A DNA stretch of 45,101 nt from Metabacillus rhizolycopersici. Its GTDB lineage: Bacteria > Bacillota > Bacilli > Bacillales > Bacillaceae. The notes under the pieces were generated by a model that was not told the DNA's origin, did not search any database, and was given only the letters and a program-made list of their open reading frames with translations. The stretch covers positions 1 through 45,101 of the forward strand of contig NZ_JAIQUM010000046.1 of NCBI RefSeq assembly GCF_020075705.1, written 5' to 3'. Positions 1 through 8,651 of this stretch are shown here, one piece after another (the first letter of the stretch is position 1; every line of letters begins with the position of its first letter). Position numbers and translations under genes: made by a program.

Positions 1-486
1 TGAAGTCTTAAGCTCCATCTCATATTCATATCTACCATCATCTTCGTCTAACTCGATTTCAACAACTTCACCCGTGATGTTCTTTTTCGCAATTGCGATT
101 GCTTCTTTTTCAGAAATCAATGATCCTTTTGTTGCTGCTGAAGCATGTACTTCATAATCGTCGTCATCGCGACTTTCGTCAATCTTAATAATTTTTGCTG
201 TGTAGGCATCTACATCGATATCAAAATCCTTATTGTCTTTATCAATGTCCACTTCATAATACGTTTGACCGTTATATTTTTCTAACTCAATACTTTCAAC
301 AATTCCGTCTACTTGTTCTAGTGCTACCGCTTTCGCCTTTTCAATTCCGATTAGTTCATGTGATGCCTTACTTTCTACTGTTTTAGAAGGATTCTCTTGA
401 GCGAACCCATGATTGATTGCTCCAAACCCAATTGAACCACCTAAAATTATTGCTGCTCCCAATGTAATCATACCGATCTTATTCAT
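1..486 (-). CDS. PepSY-domain secreted/membrane-anchored protein (3' end outside window)
   Basis: The reading frame opens at the ATG at 486, with GGAGGA at 495-500 in good position, and runs off the left edge without a stop (162 codons visible). The first ~29 residues (MNKIGMITLGAAIILGGSIG...) form a signal-peptide-like hydrophobic stretch. Two PepSY-like repeats follow, about residues 45-105 and 120-162, each with an 'E-A-IAIA/KAKAVAL' helix and an acidic strand with 'YYEVDID' or 'YEYEMEL'. PepSY proteins are extracellular and are often proposed to inhibit peptidases or sense the envelope; the substrate here is unknown. The gene stands alone at the edge. The family call is firm, the role is not. 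Confidence 0.8.
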   Translation of the reverse strand, partial: MNKIGMITLGAAIILGGSIGFGAINHGFAQENPSKTVESKASHELIGIEKAKAVALEQVDGIVESIELEKYNGQTYYEVDIDKDNKDFDIDVDAYTAKIIKIDESRDDDDYEVHASAATKGSLISEKEAIAIAKKNITGEVVEIELDEDDGRYEYEMELKTS

Positions 487-842
487 TTTTTCATTCCTCC
501 TAAGTCGTATTGATCTTATATCCCTACTATAACCAGTGAAGATTAGAGGAATGGAAGAGAAAGATTAAAATTTGCTGAGAATCTGATGAAGGGATTCTTC
601 GATTCGCAGAATTTCCACCGTTAATGCGGATTTATCCTCCATTGAGTGCAGGTTATCAACCATTGAACTTTGTTTTTCCTCCATAGACAAAAAAATCCAT
701 TTTAAAAAACGGATTTATCAAAATGGATTCTTTCCCAGCGGGTTAACAATCTGTAAAGAATTTTCCTTAACATATTAAATTTATTTGCCATTTTTATAAG
801 AGAGTGCCAAAAACTATCCATTTTAAGTCACTCTCTTATTGG
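487..842. other. Intergenic region with small inverted repeats
   Basis: No gene is seen. The stretch near 540-690 has no recognisable feature. Short inverted repeats lie at about 694-727 (TCCATTTT...AAAATGGA) and at 796-839. The PepSY promoter presumably lies just right of 500, but I cannot point to clear -35/-10 boxes. Confidence 0.5.
796..839 (-). terminator. Inverted repeat after the betaine transporter operon, possible terminator
   Basis: Perfect 11-bp arms, ATAAGAGAGTG at 796-806 and CACTCTCTTAT at 829-839, begin 3 bases after the permease/binding-protein stop codon. On the minus strand no T-run follows the stem, so intrinsic termination is uncertain. It may instead protect the mRNA 3' end. 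Confidence 0.45.
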
Positions 843-2570
843 TTATTTCAAGTCTTCAATTGAATCAATCTCAACATACTTTGGCACAACTAGTCCAATT
901 TTTGTTCCTTGAAGGTTTGGTCCTAGGTCAGTGAAATCATTCTTATAGGTATTATAGAATTCGACATGGGTACTTGGGAGCCATGCAGCAACCATGGCAT
1001 CGGAGCTTCCGTTGGCAATACCGGCAAACATTGGGCCAACTTCAACTTGAGTTAGTGTCACATCATAGCCATTTTGCTCAAGAACTTTTCCAATGACATT
1101 CGTACTCGCTATTTCCGTTTCCCAAGCAACGTAGACAAGCTTGACCGTTTTACCCTTGCCATCTTCAGCACCGTTCGTCCATTTTGCTACTTTGTCAGGG
1201 TTGGCATCAACCCATTTTTCAGCAGCTTCTGCTGGCTCCATCCCACCTGCCATATCAACCATCACTTTTTCCATATCACCCGTTTCCCAGGTAAATTGAT
1301 CGAGGATTTTATAAGCACCAGGTGCATCCTGTTCTAAACCTTTTCTTACGAGTGTATGAATATCTTCTTCGCCACCAAAGGATTCTTTGGGATCATCGAG
1401 ATATTTCAAATCAAAAGAAGAGAACATCCAATGCGGTGACCAACCAGTAATAATCACTGGTTCCTGATTCTTATAGGCTTTCTGTAATTCAGCTAGCATT
1501 CCTGCCGCAGAGCCTTCAACAAGATGCCAATCTTCCAAACCGTAATCTTTCAGTGCATTATTAGCCAGCATCATCGTTCCTGCTCCAGGTTCAATCCCAA
1601 TGATTTCATAATCCGTCTTGGCACCTATGCCTTCAGGATTCCCATTTATCGCACCTTCTTTTGTAAACATTAAAACGAGGGCAGTAACTACTACAAGCGA
1701 AGCTAAAATAGAAAAGACGATTTTTCGCCTAACGATGTGTTCATAAGCAGGTTTACGTAAGTTTTGCGTGATACGGTCGAGAATGATAGCGATGAAGACA
1801 ATCGATAATCCAGCTTCAAAGCCTTGTCCTACGTCAATTTGACTGACAGCTCGGTAAACATCTGCTCCAAGTCCAGGCGCTCCAACTAATGAAGCCGTAA
1901 CAACCATTGATAAGGCAAGCATGATACTTTGGTTAATCCCTGCCATAATCGTTGGAGTGGCCAAAGGTAATTGGACTTTGAACAATTTTTGGCTGGTAGT
2001 TGAACCGAAAGCATCCGCCGCTTCAATTAAATCTCTAGGAACTTTTTGAATACCTAGATTGGTCATACGAATGGTCGGAGCGATCGCGAAAATAAACGAA
2101 GCAATAATCCCTGGTACTACTCCAATTCCAAAGAATAAAATCGATGGAATTAAATAGACAAAGGCAGGCATGGTCTGCATAAAATCTAAAATAGGTGTAA
2201 CAATGTGTTGCACTGTTTTTCTTTGTGCACACCATATTCCAATTGGGACCCCAATTATGATGGTGATCAGTCCTGATAATAAAACAATCGCAAGTGTTTG
2301 AATACTTGATTCCCAATAACCAAGATTATCAATCAAGAGTAAACTAATTAACGTAAAAATTCCTAATGGCCATCTGCTAGTATATGTAACTAAAAGAGCT
2401 AAAACAATCATTAATACGATAGGAGGGCCTACACTAAAAACATCAACTAGGATATCTAATAGACCCTCTATAGAATTAGTTAAAAATAAAAAGAATCCAG
2501 CGAACGTAATCGTTACCCATTGCACGAGAGAGTCGATCCACTCTCCTAATGGGATTTTCGGCATATTCAT
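843..2570 (-). CDS. Glycine betaine/proline betaine ABC transporter, fused permease and substrate-binding protein (OpuABC/BusAB type)
   Basis: This protein imports compatible solutes under osmotic stress, powered by the ATPase encoded just upstream. Residues 1-305 are a ProW/OpuAB-type permease with several membrane spans and the EAA coupling loop (EAADAFGSTTSQKLF, residues 183-197). After a last span at about 284-302 the chain continues outside the membrane as an OpuAC-type betaine-binding domain (about 315-575) that contains several Trp residues suitable for an aromatic cage. The 575-residue fusion matches Lactococcus OpuABC (BusAB) rather than the separate OpuAB and OpuAC of B. subtilis. 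The start lies 4 bases after the ATPase stop, so the two genes form one operon. Family assignment is confident. Confidence 0.93.
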   Translation of the reverse strand: MNMPKIPLGEWIDSLVQWVTITFAGFFLFLTNSIEGLLDILVDVFSVGPPIVLMIVLALLVTYTSRWPLGIFTLISLLLIDNLGYWESSIQTLAIVLLSGLITIIIGVPIGIWCAQRKTVQHIVTPILDFMQTMPAFVYLIPSILFFGIGVVPGIIASFIFAIAPTIRMTNLGIQKVPRDLIEAADAFGSTTSQKLFKVQLPLATPTIMAGINQSIMLALSMVVTASLVGAPGLGADVYRAVSQIDVGQGFEAGLSIVFIAIILDRITQNLRKPAYEHIVRRKIVFSILASLVVVTALVLMFTKEGAINGNPEGIGAKTDYEIIGIEPGAGTMMLANNALKDYGLEDWHLVEGSAAGMLAELQKAYKNQEPVIITGWSPHWMFSSFDLKYLDDPKESFGGEEDIHTLVRKGLEQDAPGAYKILDQFTWETGDMEKVMVDMAGGMEPAEAAEKWVDANPDKVAKWTNGAEDGKGKTVKLVYVAWETEIASTNVIGKVLEQNGYDVTLTQVEVGPMFAGIANGSSDAMVAAWLPSTHVEFYNTYKNDFTDLGPNLQGTKIGLVVPKYVEIDSIEDLK

Positions 2571-2574
2571 TTAA

Positions 2575-3780
2575 TCAATCACTCTCCAAATCGTTCAAAG
2601 AATCTTTATTTCCGGCTAAAGCACCAATTACGGCTCCGCGAATAACGATTCCTTTTATTCTGTTCGCTTCATCTATTACTGATATCGGTAAACTAGAAGT
2701 TGCCATCACATCCATAAGGTCTGCAAGTAATGTATCTTCTGAAACAAGTGGGATATCAGTTGTCATCACTTCAGAAATGGATAGATTTTGATCAATTGCC
2801 TGCCGTGCTTGTTCAGCAGTCAGCGCGCCCAATAACTTTAGCTTACGGTCGACGACAAATATGCTCGAATATCCTTGTTTTCGCATAATTTCTAGTGCCA
2901 CCCTTGGACCACGATCTACGCCTATTCTTTCAGCACGTTTCATCACATGTGATGCCGTTAATACTTTTGACAAATCGACATCTTCAACAAACTTCTCGAC
3001 AAATTCATTTGCTGGCTCTATCATAATTTGTTCAGGCGTTCCAAGCTGAATGATACTGCCATCTTTCATCAAAGCAATTCGATCGCCAATACGCAGTGCC
3101 TCATCTAAATCATGGGTAATAAAAATAATCGTTTTTTTATATTGTTCTTGAATTTCAATCAATTCATCTTGCATGTCTTTACGAATTAATGGATCAAGAG
3201 CACTGAAGGCTTCATCCATCAAGATAATATCTGTATCACTTGCAAGAGCCCGCGCAAGACCAACCCTTTGTTGCATTCCGCCGCTTAACTGTGATGGAAG
3301 CTGATTTTCATAGCCCTTTAATCCAACGACTTCTAGCGCCTTCATCGCTTTTTCTCGCCGTTCATCCGGAGATACTTTCTTAATTTCGAGACCAAACTCA
3401 GCATTTTCTACTATCGTTTTATGAGGAAATAGTGCAAAATTTTGAAAGACCATGCTGATTCTTTTTTGCCTGGTTTCTCTCAGTCGGGCAGAATTCATCT
3501 TGACGATATCTTCATCTTTTATCAAAATCTCTCCGATTGTAGGATCGATCAGTCTGTTAAACATCCGGATTAAGGTTGATTTACCGCTTCCGGATAAACC
3601 CATGATGACAAAAATCTCACCGGGGTAAATTTTAAAATTAACATTATTCACCCCAACCGTTTGCCCTGTTACTTTCAAAATTTCCTTCTTTGTCTTGCCC
3701 TGCTTTAATAAATCAATGGCAGCTTTAGGAGATTTACCAAAAATCTTCGAGACATTCCTTACTTCTACATAGGGATTCAT
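2575..3780 (-). CDS. opuAA: Glycine betaine ABC transporter ATP-binding protein with C-terminal CBS pair
   Basis: This is the energising subunit of the betaine importer. Seen: Walker A GLSGSGKST (61-69), the ABC signature LSGGMQQR (165-172), Walker B IILMDEAFSALD (185-196) and the switch His in FITHD. Two CBS motifs fill about 280-390; in OpuA/ProV proteins these sense ionic strength and gate transport. I start it at the ATG at 3780 (AGGTG five bases upstream) rather than the adjoining in-frame TTG at 3783, giving 401 residues. It is the first gene of a two-gene operon. No regulator of the GbsR or BusR kind is seen nearby. Confidence 0.93.
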   Translation of the reverse strand: MNPYVEVRNVSKIFGKSPKAAIDLLKQGKTKKEILKVTGQTVGVNNVNFKIYPGEIFVIMGLSGSGKSTLIRMFNRLIDPTIGEILIKDEDIVKMNSARLRETRQKRISMVFQNFALFPHKTIVENAEFGLEIKKVSPDERREKAMKALEVVGLKGYENQLPSQLSGGMQQRVGLARALASDTDIILMDEAFSALDPLIRKDMQDELIEIQEQYKKTIIFITHDLDEALRIGDRIALMKDGSIIQLGTPEQIMIEPANEFVEKFVEDVDLSKVLTASHVMKRAERIGVDRGPRVALEIMRKQGYSSIFVVDRKLKLLGALTAEQARQAIDQNLSISEVMTTDIPLVSEDTLLADLMDVMATSSLPISVIDEANRIKGIVIRGAVIGALAGNKDSLNDLESD

Positions 3781-3955
3781 CAAATCACCTCATTTTTTTA
3801 TTACCTATACCATATTCAGTTTTTCCTATTTTGGATCTTTCTATGAAAAGTTCCAAAGAAAAGGGGAAATGGTCTGAAATGGAAACTCATTTAACATAAT
3901 AATTTTTTTGAAAAGTAGTACGATTTCTTTCTCTGTAATAATTTTCCAAAAATGC

Positions 3956-4011
3956 AAAAAGTACCCTATAGGTAGACCTTTTTTAAGTGTCTACTCTATA
4001 GGGTACTTTTT
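3956..4011 (-). terminator. Rho-independent terminator of the HAD phosphatase gene, bidirectional
   Basis: Perfect 16-bp arms (AAAAAGTACCCTATAG at 3956-3971 and its complement at 3996-4011) flank a 24-base loop. T-runs on both strands allow termination either way. It separates the phosphatase gene from the betaine operon. Confidence 0.85.
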
Positions 4012-4062
4012 TACAGCACTAACTCTCTTTTTTATTTATACTACATCAATCCCCGATTATGC

Positions 4063-4839
4063 TTACCTCAACAATCCGACTAGTTCTAGTCCGTATAAAA
4101 TCCCATCTTCACTAACATCTTTTGTAATATACTTTGCTGCATTCTTTGCTAAATTGTGGGCATTTCCCATTGCTACACTGTTTCCAGCATATTGCAGCAT
4201 TTCAATATCATTTAAACCGTCACCGAAAGCATATATCTGTTCTTTTTTGAAATCCATTTTATCAATTAATTTTTCAATTCCATTCGCTTTGGATCCTCCA
4301 AAAGGAAGAACGTCCATTGAGTACTCATGCCAGCGAATAAAGTTCAAGTCTTTAAAACCCTTTTGATATGGAGTCTCTTGTGTTTCACTACAAAATAGAA
4401 GAGTTTGATAAATTTCTTTATCGATAAAGTAATCCGGATTATACTCTGGATGAACAGCACTAAGGGTACTTATGCTTTCATCAATATATGAATGATACTT
4501 AATATTTGCTTTCATGTTCTCATGATCCATATAGACAAGTGGATGATTATTTGTAACAGCAAAGTCTGTTAAAGACTGCAGTACATGTTTCTTTAAAGGG
4601 TTTTTATAAATCACTTCACCTTTCAGCACTACATATTGTCCATTAAAACTAACGAATGAATCGATTTCTAATTCTTCTCGTAGTTCTTTAAATAAAAATG
4701 GCGCACGTCCTGTTGCAATAGCCACCTCATGCCCTTCCTCTTTTAACGCTCGAATAGCTTGCTTGGTAGAGCTGGGTAATTGTTTATTATGATCAAGAAG
4801 AGTTCCATCGATATCAAAAAAAATCATTTGCTGTGACAT
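4063..4839 (-). CDS. Cof-type HAD-IIB family phosphatase
   Basis: A cytosolic Mg-dependent phosphatase of the Cof/YkrA/YwpJ group, acting on sugar phosphates or similar small metabolites; the substrate cannot be read from sequence. Motif I is FDIDGTLLD, with nucleophile D9 and acid/base D11. Motif II is IATGRAP, the motif III lysine lies in GGSKANGI, and motif IV is FGDGLNDIEML. The IIB cap lies between motifs II and III. The 258-residue length is normal. GAGGGAAC precedes the ATG. It is monocistronic with its own terminator and has no obvious link to its neighbours. Confidence 0.88.
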   Translation of the reverse strand: MSQQMIFFDIDGTLLDHNKQLPSSTKQAIRALKEEGHEVAIATGRAPFLFKELREELEIDSFVSFNGQYVVLKGEVIYKNPLKKHVLQSLTDFAVTNNHPLVYMDHENMKANIKYHSYIDESISTLSAVHPEYNPDYFIDKEIYQTLLFCSETQETPYQKGFKDLNFIRWHEYSMDVLPFGGSKANGIEKLIDKMDFKKEQIYAFGDGLNDIEMLQYAGNSVAMGNAHNLAKNAAKYITKDVSEDGILYGLELVGLLR

Positions 4840-5011
4840 CTTGTTCCCTCGCTTTAATGATTAGTATTAAGCTACTACTTATACCAATAAAGAGTAATAG
4901 TAAAGTACGGTTTAATTTTAATAGAGTTTTGTAAAAACAAGTTATAGGTCATCCATAGACAAAATCTTAGATATTGATCGCAAACAGTCTATGCTTAAAT
5001 TTCACTTACCT

Positions 5012-6592
5012 TTAAATTACGAATTCTTTTTGGGAGTTTACTGCTTGATTCTGATCAATTTTTGTATTGTCCCACATCCATTGATGAAAATTAGGATAGG
5101 CTTTTCGGTATTGTTCAGCATATAATTGATATCTTTCATGGTTTTCTTGATTCGGCTCTATAATTTCTTGTTTGAATCTCACCATATTTGCCACAGCTTC
5201 GTCGATATTCTCATAAGCCGCTCCTGCAATACTTGCCAAAATAGCTGAACCTAGACAAGCTACTTGATTATCCTCCGGCACATGGATGGCGGTATTACTG
5301 ACATCAGAATGGATCTGCAAAAATAGTTTACTGTTTGTAGCCCCTCCAGCTGCATATATCTCATTCGTCGCAATTCCATTCTTTCTAAAGTTTCGGATAT
5401 TATAGTCAGTTCCGTAAGCAATCCCTTCAATAATCGCCCGATAAAGGTGTGCTCTTCCATGTTTTAATGTCAATCCAGATATAAGACCTCTAGCATTAGG
5501 GTCGACATGAGGAGACCGATTCCCCTGCCAATAATCTAACACAATTAACCCTTCCGAACCTGGCGGAATTTGTGATGCTTCTTCATTTAATATATCGTAA
5601 ACGTTTCCATTTCCCTGATTGGCTATCTGTTCTAAATCTTTACAAAAGTTCGTTCGAAACCACTTTATAGTAGAACCTGAAGAAGATTGTCCCGCCTCAA
5701 CGAGCCTAAAATTGGGAATAACAGCATTAGGGAAGGAACCAAGTATTTCTCTTCGATGAATAGACTTGGTAGTTAGTCCGTAGACATTGTGTGAAGAACC
5801 CGTAATTAAGGCCAATTTACCAGGTTTAGTAACACCTAAACCAATAATGCCATTCAGGGCATCAACGCCTCCTTGGGCCACGGGAGTGCCTTCGCGTAAT
5901 CCTAATTCCTCTGCAACTTCTCGTGTAAGTCCACCGATATGTTCACCTAGATTACATATATCTGTGGGAAGTTTTTCGAAGATATCTCCCAATCCAATTG
6001 CCTCATAAAATCTTTTTGGCAGGCCTCCTTCTTCTGGATTGTAGTGCCATCTGTAAGTGGTCGTACTAACACTTCCCGTACATCTACCTGTCAGCCTGTA
6101 AGTGTACCAATCAGAAAAATCCATTATTTTGTCTGCGTTTTCATAAGTTTCCGTTTCATTTCTTTTGAGCCAAAGAGCTTTACAGACCATCCATTCGGGT
6201 GAAACCTTTCCGTAACCGTTATACTTTAAAGCATCCTCTCCTGTAGAGGAAATAAAGTCAGCTTCCTGATGAGATCGAATGTCCATCCACAAAAGAGCAC
6301 GTCTTAAAGGTGTTCCATCATTTTTGCATAAAACTATGGTCGCACACGTCGTATCCAAGCCTAGACCAATAATTTGATCTTTAGTAGCTCCAGCTTGATT
6401 CATTGCTTGTTTGACACTATTAACTAAAGCCGACCACCATTCATTAGGATCCTGTTCAGCCCAACCTGGTCTAGGATGATAGGTTTGATATCCGGTAATC
6501 CCTAAACCAACTTGCTTTCCCTGTAAATCATAAATGCCAACTCTTACACTTTCCGTCCCTGCATCAATACCTATGACTAGCTCTTTTGTCAT
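5012..6592 (-). CDS. FGGY-family carbohydrate kinase (pentulose/polyol kinase)
   Basis: It phosphorylates a sugar or polyol with ATP. The N-terminal phosphate loop is GIDAGTESVRVG (about 8-19), followed by the FGGY family WAEQDP block and the conserved GLGLDTT segment. The second domain has GGVDALNGIIGLG and, near the C-terminus, YAAGGATNSKLFLQIHSDV. Of two in-frame starts I choose the ATG at 6592, because GGGGGAG lies 6 bases upstream; this gives 526 residues. The next gene upstream is the first COG4091 oxidoreductase, and the polyol permease is divergent, so kinase, oxidoreductase and permease look like one uptake-and-activation unit. Specificity (ribulose, xylulose, erythritol, 1-deoxyxylulose or other) is undetermined. 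Confidence 0.88.
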   Translation of the reverse strand: MTKELVIGIDAGTESVRVGIYDLQGKQVGLGITGYQTYHPRPGWAEQDPNEWWSALVNSVKQAMNQAGATKDQIIGLGLDTTCATIVLCKNDGTPLRRALLWMDIRSHQEADFISSTGEDALKYNGYGKVSPEWMVCKALWLKRNETETYENADKIMDFSDWYTYRLTGRCTGSVSTTTYRWHYNPEEGGLPKRFYEAIGLGDIFEKLPTDICNLGEHIGGLTREVAEELGLREGTPVAQGGVDALNGIIGLGVTKPGKLALITGSSHNVYGLTTKSIHRREILGSFPNAVIPNFRLVEAGQSSSGSTIKWFRTNFCKDLEQIANQGNGNVYDILNEEASQIPPGSEGLIVLDYWQGNRSPHVDPNARGLISGLTLKHGRAHLYRAIIEGIAYGTDYNIRNFRKNGIATNEIYAAGGATNSKLFLQIHSDVSNTAIHVPEDNQVACLGSAILASIAGAAYENIDEAVANMVRFKQEIIEPNQENHERYQLYAEQYRKAYPNFHQWMWDNTKIDQNQAVNSQKEFVI

Positions 6593-6949
6593 TGATCTGC
6601 TCCCCCTTTTTATCCGTTTAAATGTTCTCAATATAACGTTTTACAAACCATTATACACGATGAAATGCAAATAAATATATTGTTGTTTTTTGAAGTGGAT
6701 TGTTTATTAATATTTTTTATTTAATACTAACTATAGGAGCTATCGCATCTAACAATTCTCTGAAAGATAATATAATGCTAAAACATCTTGAAAAACTAAT
6801 CCCTCTAGTTTTGTTAAATTTATGAATAAGAGAGAGCAAGTCCAGATCAAATATAAAGGATTTTAATCTGGTCTTTTATCTCTCTTATCGAAAGAGGATA
6901 TAACTCTAAAGAAATATAGCTAGTTTCCAGATATCTTACGTTTTTTATA
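6593..6949. other. Intergenic region with a possible kinase promoter
   Basis: On the minus strand a TATAAT lies at 6655-6650 and is followed 22 bases later by GAACATTTAAAC (6627-6616). This resembles the second half of the shared operator found at other promoters in the window, but the first half is poor. A nested inverted repeat sits at 6826-6888. Nothing else is recognised. Confidence 0.4.
6826..6888 (-). terminator. Nested inverted repeat downstream of the first COG4091 gene
   Basis: Outer arms ATAAGAGAGA (6826-6835) and TCTCTCTTAT (6879-6888) enclose an inner pair, CCAGAT (6842-6847) and ATCTGG (6866-6871). It lies between the oxidoreductase and kinase genes. There is no T-run on the minus strand, so it may be a partial terminator or a processing site. 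Confidence 0.35.
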
Positions 6950-8290
6950 TTAAACTAAAACAATATTTGAATTTACAGGAACACCCGCTACTGACTTTCG
7001 ATGTGTACTTTGCATCTGCAATGAACGCAATTTCCAAATCATGGATTCCTTTTCTTGTTCAATATCATCGAACGTTATAACTTCTCCCTTTTTCACAGGA
7101 CGAGTTACAACAACATTTGGATCTACTAACCCGATAGGTAATGCGTTTGCACTAGACGCTTCACTATAAGAATATAATTTACCATATACAGTATAGCCGC
7201 CGATACCGTCCAGTCGATCTCCAGGCTCTAAATCTTTTTTCGCCACAGCTACTGTTTCTGCTTGAAGACCTTTCCATGGAGCGATGGTTGCTTCTTTATG
7301 GAAATAAGCACGTGCAACAGAAAGTGGCGTTTCCAAACTAGTTAAATGGTATGGTCGATATAAGATATAGTTTGGACCCTCTCCCATTTTTAGATAGTTC
7401 ATTTCATGATTAACTTCGGCCTTATCAGAAGTTATAATTGCAAATACTCCCGGAGCTACTCCATTTACATAGTCTACAATCCCTTTATTATTTAATATTC
7501 CACCTTCCTCTTTAAGTTGGAACAAAGATGGAAGCTCTTGAACTGTACCTGAGGGACCATGCATACCAGCAACATCAGGTAGGAATCCTGTCGCATTAGC
7601 GACGGCATTCATTTCTACCATTGTTTTTGTCCCGTCCTGGAATGACGCTAACATTTTGGGACTTGCTCCTTTTGTTTTGGCTTCTGCCTCTGCTGAAGAA
7701 GGATTGGCTTCAAAGTTTAAGGGATTATTTTTCCCTTTTCCTAAAGCTACTATCTCAAAGCCAATTGCATCTGCAAAGTCATATAATTCCATAACTGCCC
7801 CTGGTTCGTCACCTGCTGATCCTGTATAGATGACACCGCTTGCATCAGCCATTTGCTTTAAAAGTGGACCAACCGTTACATCAGCTTCGACATTAAGCAT
7901 GACAATATGTTTCTTGTTTAAAATTGCTTTCCAAGCAATTTCCGCTCCAAGATTTGGAACACCTGTAGCATCAACAATAACATCGACACTAGGTAAGCTA
8001 GTAACAAGATCACTATCAACAGTACCTACAACTTTTCCTTCCTCAATAGCTTTTTCGGCTTCTTCGATTCTATCTGTTAAAACGATTGATTGATCTTTGA
8101 CTCCTGCTTTAAGATATGCTTGTTGGATAAATGTTGTATAAAGATCTGCGGTTGCGACAACGCGCATACCCTTCATACTTTGAATTTGCGAAATCATCCC
8201 TCTTCCCATTTGACCGCACCCAATTAAACCAACCCGTATCTCTCTTCCTGATTTTTCTAATTCTCTTAATTTATAGTTCAATCCCAACAT
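6950..8290 (-). CDS. COG4091 NAD(P)-dependent oxidoreductase with C-terminal SAF domain (DRL/DXR-II-like), copy 1
   Basis: The N-terminal Rossmann fold shows GLIGCGQMGRG (21-31). A central homoserine-dehydrogenase-like domain carries GSAGDEPGAVMELYDFA, GKGKNNPLNFEANP and SFQDGTKTMVEMNA. A SAF domain fills about 365-430 (VAVAKKDLEPGDRL...TRPVKKGEVITFDDI). The family is usually annotated as predicted homoserine dehydrogenase. From general knowledge it includes Brucella DRL, a DXP reductoisomerase. A biosynthetic homoserine role is unlikely next to a polyol kinase and permease. At 446 residues it is slightly longer than copy 2 (429), with the same motifs. GGGAGG precedes the ATG. The promoter at 8458-8486 carries the shared tandem operator. 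Family confident, substrate inferred. Confidence 0.85.
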   Translation of the reverse strand: MLGLNYKLRELEKSGREIRVGLIGCGQMGRGMISQIQSMKGMRVVATADLYTTFIQQAYLKAGVKDQSIVLTDRIEEAEKAIEEGKVVGTVDSDLVTSLPSVDVIVDATGVPNLGAEIAWKAILNKKHIVMLNVEADVTVGPLLKQMADASGVIYTGSAGDEPGAVMELYDFADAIGFEIVALGKGKNNPLNFEANPSSAEAEAKTKGASPKMLASFQDGTKTMVEMNAVANATGFLPDVAGMHGPSGTVQELPSLFQLKEEGGILNNKGIVDYVNGVAPGVFAIITSDKAEVNHEMNYLKMGEGPNYILYRPYHLTSLETPLSVARAYFHKEATIAPWKGLQAETVAVAKKDLEPGDRLDGIGGYTVYGKLYSYSEASSANALPIGLVDPNVVVTRPVKKGEVITFDDIEQEKESMIWKLRSLQMQSTHRKSVAGVPVNSNIVLV

Positions 8291-8424
8291 ATTCTAATCC
8301 TCCCTAGATAATTATTAAAAACAAATTTTTAATTGTTTATCTTTCTTTTTCTAAGACTATTAAACCATTCATCAACTCCTAAACTGCGTACCTATAAATG
8401 ATAAATCCACAAAAACACGCATCA

Positions 8425-8459
8425 CTTAACAAAGGTTCGTTATTGTTACTTTTGTAAAG
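8425..8459 (-). promoter_or_regulatory. Tandem operator at the COG4091 copy 1 promoter
   Basis: On the minus strand ACAAAAG (8455-8449) lies within TTTACAAAAGTAACA, 2 bases after the -10 box. A second site in register 19 bp on reads GAACCTTTGTTAAG (8438-8425), sharing GAAC-N4-GTTAAG with the site before the E1 alpha gene. Confidence 0.65.
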
Positions 8460-8486
8460 TATAAGGTTAATTTCTGAAAATTGCAA
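8458..8486 (-). promoter_or_regulatory. Sigma-A promoter for COG4091 copy 1
   Basis: Minus strand: -35 TTGCAA (8486-8481), 17-bp spacer, -10 TATACT (8463-8458). Transcription would start inside the operator, about 160 bases before the ATG. Confidence 0.65.
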
Positions 8487-8516
8487 CACCATTTTTAGGA
8501 TTTTATTAATAAATGA

Positions 8517-8538
8517 AAATCCAGTAATAACTGGATTT
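8517..8538. terminator. Hairpin between the divergent promoters
   Basis: AAATCCAGT and ACTGGATTT are perfect 9-bp arms with an AATA loop. On the minus strand the stem is followed by T-rich DNA (TTTTCATTTATT), so it could stop stray leftward transcription before the copy 1 promoter. Confidence 0.4.
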
Positions 8539-8587
8539 ATAATAAGTTTTAAAATAAAACATATTAATAATCATAATAATTTATTAC

Positions 8588-8616
8588 TTGACGAATGACA
8601 TGAAAGAAATTATAAT
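8588..8616 (+). promoter_or_regulatory. Sigma-A promoter for the polyol permease
   Basis: TTGACG (8588-8593), an exact 17-bp spacer and a consensus TATAAT (8611-8616). This is one of the best promoter matches in the window. Confidence 0.85.
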
Positions 8617-8651
8617 TTTAACAAATGTGAAATAATGTTACAAATGTAACA
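8617..8651 (+). promoter_or_regulatory. Tandem operator at the polyol permease promoter
   Basis: Two ACAAATG cores, at 8621-8627 and 8640-8646, are exactly 19 bp apart. The second is the centre of a perfect palindrome, TGTTACAAATGTAACA (8636-8651). The array starts right after the -10 box, so a bound protein would block initiation. SorC-family regulators such as CggR are known to use tandem sites of this kind. Confidence 0.75.

Noticed and set aside
3908..4366. 152-codon plus-strand ORF
   Set aside because: Overlaps the terminator and the antisense of the HAD phosphatase gene; a shadow frame.
6634..6650. cre-like sequence before the FGGY kinase (TTTGTAAAACGTTATAT on the minus strand)
   Set aside because: It has one extra A between TGTAA and CG, so the cre spacing is broken; better explained as part of a promoter/operator.
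6950..8290. Biosynthetic homoserine dehydrogenase
   Set aside because: The SAF domain, paralogy and position next to a polyol kinase, permease and PTS do not fit amino-acid biosynthesis, and no thrB, thrC or aspartokinase is near.
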